Shown: piece by piece, positions 8,701 to 18,714 of the stretch
How positions within the stretch are numbered: the stretch's first letter is position 1
Layout of the letters: each line of letters begins with the position of its first letter
Assembly: GCF_029504575.1 (NCBI RefSeq)
Contig: NZ_JAQFII010000001.1
Location: 4,409,001-4,473,000 of the forward strand
Length of the DNA stretch: 64,000 nt
Direction of reading: 5' to 3'
Origin: Streptomyces sp. SPB162
Lineage (GTDB): Bacteria; Actinomycetota; Actinomycetes; Streptomycetales; Streptomycetaceae
Made by a program: the position numbers and the translations under genes
The notes under the pieces: generated by a model
Database searches by the model: none
Seen by the model: the letters and a program-made list of their open reading frames with translations, nothing else
Told to the model about the DNA's origin: nothing

Positions 8701-9734
8701 GTACCCCGGACCGCCCTCAGCCCGTCCTCCTCCCGCTGCCGCAGTTCGGCCTGCCCACCAGCCAGTCCGGCGAGGAGGCGGGCGGCTGCGGCGACGCGTG
8801 CGGCTGCGGCGGGGACGAGGAGATCTACGAGCACGACCCGCTGCAGTGCGGTCTGGACGCCGACCTGGCGCAGCTGCTGGTCGACGCGGGCCTCGACCCC
8901 GTGCAGGTCGAGGACATCGCGCACATCGCGATCGAGGAGGACCTCGACCAGGGCGTGGACGTCACCACCGTCGCGACCGTCCCCGAGGACGCCTTCGCCA
9001 CCGGTGACTTCACCGCCCGCGAGGCCGGCACCGTCGCGGGCCTGCGGATCGCCGAGGCGGTCCTCTCCGTCGTCTGCACGGACGAGTTCGAGGTCGAGCG
9101 GCACGTCGAGGACGGCGACCGCGTCGAGCCCGGCCAGGTGCTGCTGACGGTCCGCACCCGCACCCGCGACCTGCTGACGGGCGAGCGCAGCGCGCTCAAC
9201 CTGCTGTGCCGGCTGTCCGGCATCGCCACCGCGACCCGCGCCTGGTCGGACGTGCTGGAGGGCACCAAGGCCGAGGTCCGCGACACCCGCAAGACCACGC
9301 CGGGGCTGCGTGCCCTGGAGAAGTACGCGGTCCGCTGCGGCGGCGGCGTCAACCACCGGATGTCGCTGTCGGACGCGGCGCTGGTCAAGGACAACCACGT
9401 GATCGCGGCCGGCGGTGTCGCGCAGGCCTTCAAGCTGGTCCGCGACGAGTTCCCCGAGCTGGCCATCGAGGTCGAGGTCGACACCATGGACCAGGTGCGT
9501 GAGGTCCTCGCGGCGGGCGCCGACCTGATCCTGCTCGACAACTTCACCCCGGAGCAGACGGCCGAGGCAGTCGCGTACGTCGCGGGCCGCGCCGTCCTGG
9601 AGTCCTCGGGCCGGCTCTCCCTCGACACCGCCCGCGCCTACGCCGAGACCGGAGTGGACTACCTGGCGGTGGGCGCGCTCACGCACTCCTCGCCGATCCT
9701 GGACATCGGGCTCGACCTGCGCACGGAGGCCTGA
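8697..9734 (+). CDS. nadC: Nicotinate-nucleotide diphosphorylase (quinolinate PRTase)
   Basis: A 345-aa enzyme turning quinolinate and PRPP into nicotinate mononucleotide. The core motifs are NLLCRLSGIATATR, EVRDTRKTTPGLRALEKYA, HRMSLSDAALVKDNH and ILLDNFTPEQ. It is longer than usual: about 60 residues precede the normal start of the fold, and they include a cysteine cluster, CGDACGCGG, around residues 30-38. The GTG start at 8697 overlaps the nadB stop. An internal start would remove the cluster, but no better ribosome site is evident. The cluster's role is unknown; metal or Fe-S binding is only a guess. Confidence 0.95.
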   Translation: MSTPDRPQPVLLPLPQFGLPTSQSGEEAGGCGDACGCGGDEEIYEHDPLQCGLDADLAQLLVDAGLDPVQVEDIAHIAIEEDLDQGVDVTTVATVPEDAFATGDFTAREAGTVAGLRIAEAVLSVVCTDEFEVERHVEDGDRVEPGQVLLTVRTRTRDLLTGERSALNLLCRLSGIATATRAWSDVLEGTKAEVRDTRKTTPGLRALEKYAVRCGGGVNHRMSLSDAALVKDNHVIAAGGVAQAFKLVRDEFPELAIEVEVDTMDQVREVLAAGADLILLDNFTPEQTAEAVAYVAGRAVLESSGRLSLDTARAYAETGVDYLAVGALTHSSPILDIGLDLRTEA

Positions 9735-9742
9735 GTCCCGTC

Positions 9743-10540
9743 ATGCTCCTCACCATCGACGTCGGCAACACGCACACCGTCCTGGGCCTCTTCGACGCGG
9801 AGGAGATCGTCGAGCACTGGCGCATCTCCACCGACGCGCGCCGGACCGCCGACGAGTGGGCGGTCCTGCTGCAGGGCCTGATGGGCATGCACCCGCTGCT
9901 CGGCATGGAGCTGGGTGACGGCATCGACGGCATCGCGATCTGCTCGACGGTGCCGGCGGTCCTGCACGAGCTGCGGGAGGTGACCAGGCGCTACTACGGG
10001 GACGTCCCGTCGGTCCTGGTCGAGCCGGGCATCAAGACCGGTGTGCCGATCCTGGTGGACCACCCGAAGGAGGTCGGTTCCGACCGGATCGTCAACTCCC
10101 TCGCCGCCATGCACCTGTACAACGGCCCGTGCATCGTCGTGGACTTCGGTACGGCGACGACCTTCGACGCGGTCTCCGTGCGCGGTGAGTACATGGGGGG
10201 CGCCATCGCCCCCGGCATCGAGATCTCGGTGGACGCCCTCGGGGTGCGCGGCGCGCAGCTGCGCAAGATCGAGCTGGCCCGCCCGCGCAGCGTCATCGGC
10301 AAGAACACCATCGAGGCGATGCAGTCCGGCATCCTGTACGGCTTCGCCGGGCAGGTCGACGGGGTCGCGGAGCGCATGGCCCGCGAACTCGCCGACGACC
10401 CGGACGACGTCACGGTGATCGCCACCGGCGGCCTCGCCCCGCTCGTCCTCGGCGAGGCGTCCATCATCGACGTGCACGAGCCGTGGCTGACCCTCATCGG
10501 GCTGCGCCTGGTCTACGAGCGGAACGTCTCGACGAGCTAG
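9743..10540 (+). CDS. coaX: Type III pantothenate kinase
   Basis: A 265-aa kinase making 4'-phosphopantothenate, the first committed CoA step, using the product of panC four genes upstream. It has the ASKHA-fold motifs DVGNTHTVLGLF, EVGSDRIVNSLA, VDFGTATTFDAVS and GGAIAPGIEIS. ATG 9743 lies 8 bases after the nadC stop. The TAG stop at 10538-10540 is part of the CTAG end of the MITE-like element that begins at 10537, so the element was inserted exactly at the gene's end. Confidence 0.96.
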   Translation: MLLTIDVGNTHTVLGLFDAEEIVEHWRISTDARRTADEWAVLLQGLMGMHPLLGMELGDGIDGIAICSTVPAVLHELREVTRRYYGDVPSVLVEPGIKTGVPILVDHPKEVGSDRIVNSLAAMHLYNGPCIVVDFGTATTFDAVSVRGEYMGGAIAPGIEISVDALGVRGAQLRKIELARPRSVIGKNTIEAMQSGILYGFAGQVDGVAERMARELADDPDDVTVIATGGLAPLVLGEASIIDVHEPWLTLIGLRLVYERNVSTS

Positions 10541-10740
10541 GTCGTGTCTGACACATACCGGCGTCCGCCCGGAGGGCGGGGCCCGGGGCGTCTGGTGCGT
10601 GCGATCGCACGGCGGAGGGTCGCCCCTGTACTGGACGTACCGGGGCGGGCCCGACAACTGGGGCCCTCCCAGCGGTAGCTGGGGGAGAGCGCGCGTGCCA
10701 GGCGTCCCGGGCCAGGCGGGATGTGTCAGACACGGCCTAG
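10537..10740 (+). mobile_element. MITE-like element, copy 1 (204 bp)
   Basis: No coding capacity. The ends are inverted repeats: CTAGGTCGTGTCTGACACAT on the left, and the right end reads the same on the other strand with T-to-C at position 6. The interior has small dyads (GCGATCGC; a CCTCCCAGC/GCTGGGGGAG stem). A copy in inverse orientation, differing at only a few positions by eye, lies at 33584-33788. The flanking CTAG may be a duplicated target or part of the ends. No transposase is linked. Confidence 0.85.
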
Positions 10741-10918
10741 TGCTGCGGCACGCCGTCGCCGAGCCGACCCGCGACACGCCGGTACCGGGATCCAGTTCGG
10801 TCAGTACGGAGGGCTGGATCCCCCGCCGGGTCCCGTACCGGATTCAGTGTCGGATCCCGGCCTGAATCCCGCCATGTCGTTACGGGAATTTTGTCCGTTT
10901 AGCACTTAAAGTCGTCGC
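10741..10918. other. Intergenic, probable promoter of gene 10919
   Basis: No gene is seen on either strand. The last 40 bases are AT-richer than the surroundings and end in CACTTAAAGTCGTCGC before the start codon. A TTAAAGT-type -10 lies about 5-8 bases from ATG 10919, consistent with a leaderless transcript. Confidence 0.4.
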
Positions 10919-11659
10919 ATGCCCACGCCACACGGCTCCCGGGGCGGCATGGCGTTCAGCGCGGACGAACTGCGTGTGTTCCGGCGCGCCCTCGCAGCGG
11001 CCCTCCGACCCGCCACCACGACACCCGTCCCCGACGACCTCCAGGAGTACCTCCGGCTCGCCGAGGCCCTGGACGAAGCGGTCAACGAGGGCGGACGGCT
11101 CCGGACGTTCCTCCTCGCCGAACTGGCCCGCTACCGGGAGGCACTCCCGGGCGGCGCCGCGGGCTACCTCGCGCGGCTGCGGGACGCCCTCGACACCGGC
11201 TACCTGCCGGGCCCCGACGACCTCGCCGCGCTGCGGCGGCTGCGCGGCCACCCCTGCGGCGCGGTCGAGCACCGCCGCCGCACCGTGCTGCTGCGGCGCT
11301 GCGAGGACCTGGCCGAAAACGATCTACGAGCCCGCCTGGAGGCCCACATGCCCACGTCGCGCCGACGCTCCACGATCGCCGACCGCGGACACCTGCTCTC
11401 GCTGCCCGGCGGCCGCAGGGAATCGCCCGCGCCGGCCGTCCTGGTCGGCTCCGTGCCGCTGGGGGCGGACACGCCGGGCGGTTCCGCCGACAAGCCCGCG
11501 AAGCCCGCACGGCCCTCCCAGGTGCCCGCTCCGGCCCCCGCGCCGGCCAGGGGCCCCGCGGCCCCCGATCCCGGCCGCCGGGTGCCCACGCCCGCCGAGG
11601 TGTTCCCGCCGGGACACCGCGGCACGCCGCCCCCGGACGAGGAACACCGCACGGCCTGA
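10919..11659 (+). CDS. Conserved hypothetical actinobacterial protein
   Basis: A 246-aa protein with no domain I can name. Residues 10-145 are a compact, helix-rich, Arg/Leu-rich part (ADELRVFRRALAAALRP, LLAELARYREALPGG, RRRTVLLRRCEDLAE). The last ~90 residues are a low-complexity Pro/Ala tail (VPAPAPAPARGPAAP). No signal peptide or membrane segment is visible. Codon bias is normal for the region, and it is followed within 14 bases by a small membrane protein gene, which suggests one transcript. I cannot assign a function. Confidence 0.75.
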   Translation: MPTPHGSRGGMAFSADELRVFRRALAAALRPATTTPVPDDLQEYLRLAEALDEAVNEGGRLRTFLLAELARYREALPGGAAGYLARLRDALDTGYLPGPDDLAALRRLRGHPCGAVEHRRRTVLLRRCEDLAENDLRARLEAHMPTSRRRSTIADRGHLLSLPGGRRESPAPAVLVGSVPLGADTPGGSADKPAKPARPSQVPAPAPAPARGPAAPDPGRRVPTPAEVFPPGHRGTPPPDEEHRTA

Positions 11660-11673
11660 CTACGCTGGACGGC

Positions 11674-11853
11674 ATGGACTACGTATCCGCGCTCGTGCCG
11701 CCGTTCGTGATGGCGGTCTTCTTCATCGGCCTCGTCGTGACGATCATCAGGAACCAGGGCGGGGCCAACAAGGCCAAGGAGGACGCGGCGGTCGACGCCG
11801 CGTTCGCCAACGCCGAGGCCGTCCGGCAGGCCGGAACCGACGAGGTGCGCTAA
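11674..11853 (+). CDS. Small single-span membrane protein (59 aa)
   Basis: ATG 11674 to TAA 11851-11853 encodes a short protein with one N-terminal membrane helix (VPPFVMAVFFIGLVVTII) and a charged, Ala-rich cytoplasmic tail (KAKEDAAVDAAFANAEAV). The third-position GC bias supports coding. It starts 14 bases after the previous gene and probably shares its transcript. The function is unknown. Confidence 0.7.
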   Translation: MDYVSALVPPFVMAVFFIGLVVTIIRNQGGANKAKEDAAVDAAFANAEAVRQAGTDEVR

Positions 11854-11892
11854 ATAAGCGGCATTTCCGGCAAATGTCACTAGTATTCGAGA

Positions 11893-12288
11893 GTGCCCCG
11901 TCCATTGGGAGACCTCGAAGACGCAGTGATGACCAGGGTGTGGCAGTGGAATCGCCCGGTCACCGTTCGCGAAGTGCTCGAAGACCTGCAGCAGGACCGT
12001 TCCATCGCGTACACGACGGTCATGACCGTAATGGACAACCTGCATCAGAAGGGCTGGCTGCGCCGTGAGGCGGAAGGCCGCGCCTATCGCTATGAAGCGG
12101 TTTCTACGAGAGCCGCTTACTCGGCCGCACTGATGAACGAAGCATGGGCGGCGAGCGACAACCCGGCCGCCGCCCTCGTGCACTTCTTCGGCATGATGTC
12201 GCCGGAACAGCGGGAAGCACTCAGGGACGCAATGCGCGTGGTCCGCTCGGTGGACCCCTCTGCCGCTCCCGAGCCCGACGAACGATAG
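11893..12288 (+). CDS. BlaI/MecI-family transcriptional repressor
   Basis: A 131-aa winged-helix repressor of the penicillinase-repressor family. It shows GDLEDAVMTRVWQWNRPVTV, then the recognition region IAYTTVMTVMDNLHQKGWL and a dimerisation tail. In this family a BlaR-type membrane protease usually inactivates the repressor, but none is adjacent. GTG 11893 lies 7 bases after TAGTAT (11881-11886), so the message may be leaderless. An ACTAGT palindrome overlaps that -10 and could be part of an autoregulatory operator. Confidence 0.88.
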   Translation: MPRPLGDLEDAVMTRVWQWNRPVTVREVLEDLQQDRSIAYTTVMTVMDNLHQKGWLRREAEGRAYRYEAVSTRAAYSAALMNEAWAASDNPAAALVHFFGMMSPEQREALRDAMRVVRSVDPSAAPEPDER

Positions 12289-12297
12289 CGTCCGGCC

Positions 12298-12816
12298 ATG
12301 CCCTTCGTATCAAATGACGTCACCATCCGCCGGGCCAGGACCAGTGATGTGTCGGCTGTCCGTGGTCTGCTGGACTCATATGTCCGCGACCGCATCCTGC
12401 TGGACAAGCCCACGGTGACTCTTTATGAGGACATCCAGGAGTTCTGGGTGGCCGAACGCGACGAGGACGCCGCCGTCGTGGCCTGCGGCGCACTTCACGT
12501 GATGTGGGAGGACCTCGCCGAGGTCCGCACGCTGGCGGTTCATCCCGGTCAGCGCGGGAAGGGCGTAGGACATCAGGTACTGGCCAAGCTCTTGCAGACC
12601 GCGCGTTGGCTCGGAGTCCGCAGGATTTTCTGTCTCACCTTCGAAGTCGACTTCTTCGCGAAGCACGGCTTCGTCCAGATCGGCGAGACGCCGGTGGACG
12701 GTGATGTCTTCGGCGAGCTGCTGCGTTCCAATGACGAGGGAGTGGCCGAGTTCCTCGACCTGGAGCGGGTGAAACCGAACACCTTGGGCAACAGCCGCAT
12801 GCTGCTGCAACTCTGA
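12298..12816 (+). CDS. GNAT amino-acid N-acetyltransferase, ArgA-like
   Basis: A 172-aa GNAT protein resembling the short actinobacterial N-acetylglutamate synthase type (M. tuberculosis Rv2747-like, from memory). That enzyme acetylates glutamate with acetyl-CoA at the start of arginine synthesis. The acetyl-CoA loop is VHPGQRGKGVGHQVLAKLL. The following FEVDFFAKHGFVQIGETPV and the tail VKPNTLGNSRMLL are characteristic of this subgroup rather than of generic GNATs. ATG 12298 lies 9 bases after the BlaI-type gene. The exact substrate is inferred from family resemblance. Confidence 0.82.
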   Translation: MPFVSNDVTIRRARTSDVSAVRGLLDSYVRDRILLDKPTVTLYEDIQEFWVAERDEDAAVVACGALHVMWEDLAEVRTLAVHPGQRGKGVGHQVLAKLLQTARWLGVRRIFCLTFEVDFFAKHGFVQIGETPVDGDVFGELLRSNDEGVAEFLDLERVKPNTLGNSRMLLQL

Positions 12817-12938
12817 GGGTCCCGGTATGTCCGGTACGCGCACCGGGTTCCTGTACCGCATCGCGCAAGGGGTTTGTGTTTTTCCCTAAAAGGCGCTTTG
12901 CTTTTACCGTTAATCCGTTTTCGATGAAAGGGAAGCCG

Positions 12939-13277
12939 GTGGCACAGAAGGTTCAGGTCCTTCTTGTTGACGACCTCGACGGCGGCGAGGCGGATGAGAC
13001 CGTCACGTTCGCACTCGATGGAGTGACGTACGAGATCGACCTCACCACTGCCAATGCGGACAAGCTTCGCGGGCTGCTCACCCCGTACCTGGACAGCGGT
13101 CGCAGGACCGGTGGACGGGTCGGCCGCGGCCGCGGAACCAAGGTCGTGCGCGGCGGTTCTGCGAGCCAGGACACCGCGAAGATTCGCGCGTGGGCCAAGG
13201 ACAAGGGCTATGAGGTCAATGACCGCGGCCGCGTTCCCGCGTCCATTCGCGAGGCGTACGAGAAGGAACACGGCTGA
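12939..13277 (+). CDS. lsr2: Lsr2 nucleoid-associated xenogeneic silencer
   Basis: A 112-aa histone-like protein that coats AT-rich DNA and represses acquired and specialised-metabolism genes in Actinobacteria. The N-terminal dimerisation domain is QKVQVLLVDDLDGGEADETV, followed by FALDGVTYEIDL. The C-terminal DNA-binding part has the AT-hook-like NDRGRVPASIREAYEKEH. The GTG at 12939, preceded by AAAGGGA, gives the family's usual N-terminus. A longer frame from 12876 is AT-rich leader. Its 3' end overlaps the convergent gene at 13208-13792 by 70 bases. Confidence 0.96.
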   Translation: MAQKVQVLLVDDLDGGEADETVTFALDGVTYEIDLTTANADKLRGLLTPYLDSGRRTGGRVGRGRGTKVVRGGSASQDTAKIRAWAKDKGYEVNDRGRVPASIREAYEKEHG

Positions 13278-13792
13278 TTCTCCAGCAGCCGGAGCCGGTG
13301 GCAGGCCGTCGCGAGAGCGGAGACCAGCGCCACCAGGCCGATGGGCTCCCCCGCGCCATCGGTACCGGCGGCACGGCCCGTGAAACACATCGCGGGCAAC
13401 GTGGGTTCCACCTCGCAGCCCGGTTGGGGAGGCCGCAGCCAGACCGGAGCCGTCCGGTCGTAGGCGGCCTCCCGGCGTCCCCATTCGGGGTGGGCCGGCG
13501 CCCGCATCAGATCACCCCCGCCCAGGGCGGTCAGATCGAGCGGGATCCCGCCCCATTCCAGCCATTCCAGCAGCCCCGGCAGCTCTTCCGCCGTACCCGC
13601 CGCCACCAGCAGCAGGACCTGCCGTCCGTCCAGCGCGACGGGGCCCAGCTCACCCGGCCGCGGGAAGCGTGTCAGCGCGGCGAAGCCCACTTTGGCGGGA
13701 ACGCGCAGCGCGTCGAAGCGCGCACCGGTGACCAGGTGCGGAGGCGTCGTACCGGCGATCGGCCAACCCAGCTCGTGCTCGTACCAGCCCAT
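13208..13792 (-). CDS. SCO3374-family protein, primase/polymerase-like N-terminal fold
   Basis: A 194-aa Streptomyces-type protein. I recognise the layout of the SCO3374 family, which resembles the N-terminal part of bifunctional DNA primase/polymerase proteins: GWPIAGTTPPHLVTGARFDAL, DGRQVLLLVAAGTAEELPGLL and ACHRLRLLE near the end. There is no complete catalytic primase motif, so activity is doubtful. ATG 13792 is the first good start. The last ~20 residues are encoded opposite the end of lsr2. The position next to lsr2 and clpC is conserved in Streptomyces as I recall it. Confidence 0.75.
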   Translation of the reverse strand: MGWYEHELGWPIAGTTPPHLVTGARFDALRVPAKVGFAALTRFPRPGELGPVALDGRQVLLLVAAGTAEELPGLLEWLEWGGIPLDLTALGGGDLMRAPAHPEWGRREAAYDRTAPVWLRPPQPGCEVEPTLPAMCFTGRAAGTDGAGEPIGLVALVSALATACHRLRLLENQPCSFSYASRMDAGTRPRSLTS

Positions 13793-13897
13793 GCCCTATG
13801 CAACTCCCCACGAGCGCGGGGGTTACGAGCGGTGGCGGTTCGGACACACTCCGTACCCGTCGCGGGTGATCGATGCGGGGCCGATGAGCGCAAGGTT

Positions 13898-13911
13898 GTT
13901 CGCCCGTAGCG
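13898..13911 (+). promoter_or_regulatory. ClgR-type operator box 1
   Basis: GTTCGC-CCGTA-GCG matches the published ClgR consensus GTTCGC-N5-GCG exactly. ClgR activates clp and lon protease genes in Streptomyces. The site is about 310 bases before clpC. Confidence 0.65.
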
Positions 13912-14003
13912 CACCCGATGTCCGCGCGCCGCATGGAATGTCGGTGTCGGCGGGTAAGAAAGACCTAGTGGGACGGGGCGACGGCCGCGGTGGACAGGCG
14001 CGC

Positions 14004-14017
14004 GTTCGCCATCGGCG
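14004..14017 (+). promoter_or_regulatory. ClgR-type operator box 2
   Basis: GTTCGC-CATCG-GCG is a second exact match to GTTCGC-N5-GCG, about 205 bases before clpC. AT-richer DNA that could hold the promoter follows (GTACTCGATAAAGG). Confidence 0.65.
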
Positions 14018-14221
14018 TACTCGATAAAGGTCTATTCACCTGGCCTGCGGGAACATCGTCTCGCACCATCAGGTTGGAGCTGTTGTCGGCTGCGTGGGAC
14101 TAAAGGGCCCAGGTGGGTGTCTACGGTTGAAGTGAGCTGCCCCGCTGTCGGGACTAGCATGCGGAAGGACAGGGAGGGGACCGCCCCCTAACTGCCCGAC
14201 CGCTCTGAGGAGCGATTAACG

Positions 14222-16753
<2,532 letters not shown>

Positions 16754-16781
16754 GCGCCTGCCGCTCGGCCCGCAGTGACAG

Positions 16782-16825
16782 GGGGCGGGCCCGGAAACCT
16801 TCCAAGGTTCCGGGCCCGCCCCTTT
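16782..16825 (+). terminator. clpC terminator
   Basis: A strong stem of GGGGCGGGCCCGGAAACCTT and its complement AAGGTTCCGGGCCCGCCCC (one bulge), followed by TTT. It begins about 28 bases after the clpC stop. Confidence 0.85.
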
Positions 16826-17006
16826 GGCGTCTCTCAGGGCCTACTGATGCCCGCGTCCGCGTCCAGGACGTCCTGAGCCACCCGGGCGAGATCCTCCTCG
16901 CTCGGCATCAGCGCCCGCGCCTCCGGCGGCAGCGTGGCATACGTACTGACGGCGAGGGGCCGGCTGCAGGACATCCACTCCCTCGGGGATCGTCACCTTG
17001 AAATTC

Positions 17007-17366
17007 GTGGCTGCCGCGCCCTCCGAGCAGCCCACCGGCCCGTACGGACCGTTGGTCGCCATGCCGGAACTGGTACCCGACGCCCTGCGGGCGGCCGTCG
17101 CGAAGATCGCTCCGAGCAGGGTGCCCGCTCTGACCCAGCACGTGTTCGAAGCCACCAGCAATGCGCAGCGGACCAGCAGCCTGGCCCCATTGCGGGCCTT
17201 CGTTCACTCATGGGCGGTGTTCGTCGCCATCGAACGCATCCCGGAACGTGCCGCCCGGTTGCGGGAGCTGGAACGGGTCGTGAACGAGGGCTTGCACGAC
17301 CCGACCGCGGCGATCGCGGAGATCCAGGCCATTCGTGAGGCGGCGGAAGCGGAAGCGGGTCTGTGA
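17007..17366 (+). CDS. DUF6247-like protein, possible antitoxin
   Basis: A 119-aa protein resembling Streptomyces DUF6247 proteins: PYGPLVAMPELVPDALRAAV, then IAPSRVPALTQHVFEA and FVAIERIPERAARLRELE. From memory, such genes often precede a small RelE/ParE-like gene with overlapping stop and start, as here (GTGA at 17363-17366). An antitoxin role is therefore plausible but not shown. The GTG at 17007 is the preferred start; ATG 17061 would give a 101-aa form. No good ribosome site is seen upstream. Confidence 0.6.
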   Translation: MAAAPSEQPTGPYGPLVAMPELVPDALRAAVAKIAPSRVPALTQHVFEATSNAQRTSSLAPLRAFVHSWAVFVAIERIPERAARLRELERVVNEGLHDPTAAIAEIQAIREAAEAEAGL

Positions 17367-17658
17367 CTGATGGGGGCTGGGACTGGAACCCCAGTAGGAG
17401 TACGTATCTCACGGGCTTCCGTCTGGCGTGATCGCCGAGGTCGAGCGCCTCGCCGCAGAACTTGCTGCCTTGGGCCGCGACGCGATGAAGGTGGGGCGGC
17501 CGGAGGGCCGGGAAGGCGGACTTCGGGAGTTCGACATCCTGAGCGGCCGGGGCTTCTTCTCTTTCCCTGCCGTTCCCCGGCAGCAAGCCGTCTACGTCTG
17601 CAACATCACCTTCTACGAGGAGCGAGGAAGGTCCGCAGTCATCGCGTTATGGGGGTGA
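17363..17658 (+). pseudogene. RelE/ParE-like toxin remnant, frameshifted
   Basis: GTG 17363 overlaps the preceding stop and gives TDGGWDWNPSRSTYLTGFRLA, then hits TGA at 17429. The frame one base away continues as VIAEVERLAAELAALGRDAM ... REFDILSGRGFFSF ... VYVCNITFYEERG, a compact alpha-then-beta layout like RelE/ParE toxins. The total span is 296 bases, so one base is missing near 17420-17427. With the frame broken the product is probably dead. The family call rests on layout and the operon position next to the DUF6247-like gene. Confidence 0.55.
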
Positions 17659-17686
17659 TCGGCCGGCCGCGTCACGCTGCACCAAA

Positions 17687-17792
17687 GAGCTCGTACCACG
17701 ATCGTGGGTGGGCCTTCTTGAGGCGCCGTCAGCAGATGAGGCTGCGTGCCAGGGAGGCGAAGGTGTCGTGGAGTTCAGCCGTGTGGTGTGCC
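17687..17792 (-). mobile_element. IS5-type insertion sequence remnant (3' end)
   Basis: It begins with GAGCTCGTACCACGATC (17687-17703), a one-mismatch inverted match to GATCGTGTTACGAGCTC at 19747-19763. Inward on the minus strand, a decayed transposase C-terminus can be read (ELHDTFASLARSLIC, stop, RRLKKAHPRSWYEL), typical of IS5-family DDE transposases. It abuts the stop of the hydrolase gene at 17795, so the IS body is cut off there. Confidence 0.6.
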
Positions 17793-17794
17793 TG

Positions 17795-18694
17795 CTACCG
17801 GTTGGCCGCGAGGAAGTCCTCCAAAACCTCGACAAACCGTGCCGGCTGCTCCTCGGCCGGGTAATGGCCGCAGTCGTCGAGGACGACCCCCGTGACGTCG
17901 TCGGCCGCCAGCCGCATCGTCTGGGCGGCATTCCCGCCGCCCCACAGCGCGCCGCCGAGGGCGAGCACCGGCAGCGTCAGCCGGGTCTTGCTGCGCTGCT
18001 CGTTCTGCGCGATCGTCTCGTCCAGCGCCCGGTAGTACGCGAAGCTCGCCCGCAGCGCGCGAGGATCCGCGGTGATCGCGTCGACGTAGACGTCCACGGC
18101 GTACGCGGGGATCGCGGCCGGGGTGGCGGCCTTGGAGGCGAACTGCCAGCCGAAGAAGAGCCGCTCCCGTCCCCGGACCAGTTCCTCGTTGAGGTCGGTG
18201 AGCCGGTTGAAGCCGAACTGCCAGAGCTTCAGGTTGACCGCGTCCGGGCCGAAGAGCGGCGGGGACGGTGTGAGACCGGGGATCACTGCTTCGAGGATGG
18301 CGAGCCGGCCCACCCGCTCGGGGTGATCGGCGGCGAGGGCGTATGAGGTCCACGTACCGATGTCGTGGCCGACCACGTCGAACCGGTCGTGCCCGAGGGC
18401 GGCCATCAACGCGACCAGGTCGGCGGCCAGCGTGCCGGCGTCGTACCCGTCGTCGGGCTTGTCGGAGAGCCCGGCCCCGCGCGAGTCGACGGCGACCACG
18501 GTGTGCCGGCGGGCGAGCGCGAGCATCCCCTCCCGCCAGGCGTACCAGGTCTGGGGCCATCCGCCGACCAGCAGCAGCGCCGGGCCGTCCCCACCGGTGA
18601 CCGCGTGCAGCCGCAGCCCGTTCGCCTCCACGAGCCGGCTGGTGAAGACGTCGGTGAACCCGTCGGGCAGTCGCAGCGAACTCAAGGTTGTCAT
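17795..18694 (-). CDS. Alpha/beta hydrolase, epoxide-hydrolase-like
   Basis: A 299-aa alpha/beta-hydrolase-fold enzyme. The oxyanion motif is LLVGGWPQTWYAW (HGxP-like region), then VVAVDSRGAGLSDKP, the nucleophile elbow DVVGHDIGTWTSY with Asp as nucleophile, a helical cap, and a late acid/His pair ending in LDDCGHYPAEEQP. An Asp nucleophile fits epoxide hydrolases and haloalkane dehalogenases rather than esterases. ATG 18694 is chosen over the longer frame to 18769, which would cross the promoter. It is divergent from a TetR gene with a dyad between them, so it is probably that regulator's target. Confidence 0.85.
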   Translation of the reverse strand: MTTLSSLRLPDGFTDVFTSRLVEANGLRLHAVTGGDGPALLLVGGWPQTWYAWREGMLALARRHTVVAVDSRGAGLSDKPDDGYDAGTLAADLVALMAALGHDRFDVVGHDIGTWTSYALAADHPERVGRLAILEAVIPGLTPSPPLFGPDAVNLKLWQFGFNRLTDLNEELVRGRERLFFGWQFASKAATPAAIPAYAVDVYVDAITADPRALRASFAYYRALDETIAQNEQRSKTRLTLPVLALGGALWGGGNAAQTMRLAADDVTGVVLDDCGHYPAEEQPARFVEVLEDFLAANR

Positions 18695-18714
18695 GACGGC
18701 GACCCTACCCATCT

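Larger units (their letters stand above)
13793..14221. other. clpC upstream region, no gene
   Basis: No supported coding sequence in 429 bases. It contains two ClgR-type boxes and the ribosome site GAGGAG just before ATG 14222. The short open frames across it lack family resemblance. Confidence 0.6.

Noticed and set aside
16838..17062. Possible small minus-strand gene after clpC (reads TNFKVTIPEGVDVLQPA, then in another frame STYATLPPEARALMPSEEDL)
   Set aside because: It needs a frameshift, its N-terminus is antisense to the DUF6247-like gene, and no family was recognised. It may be a decayed gene but is too weak to list.
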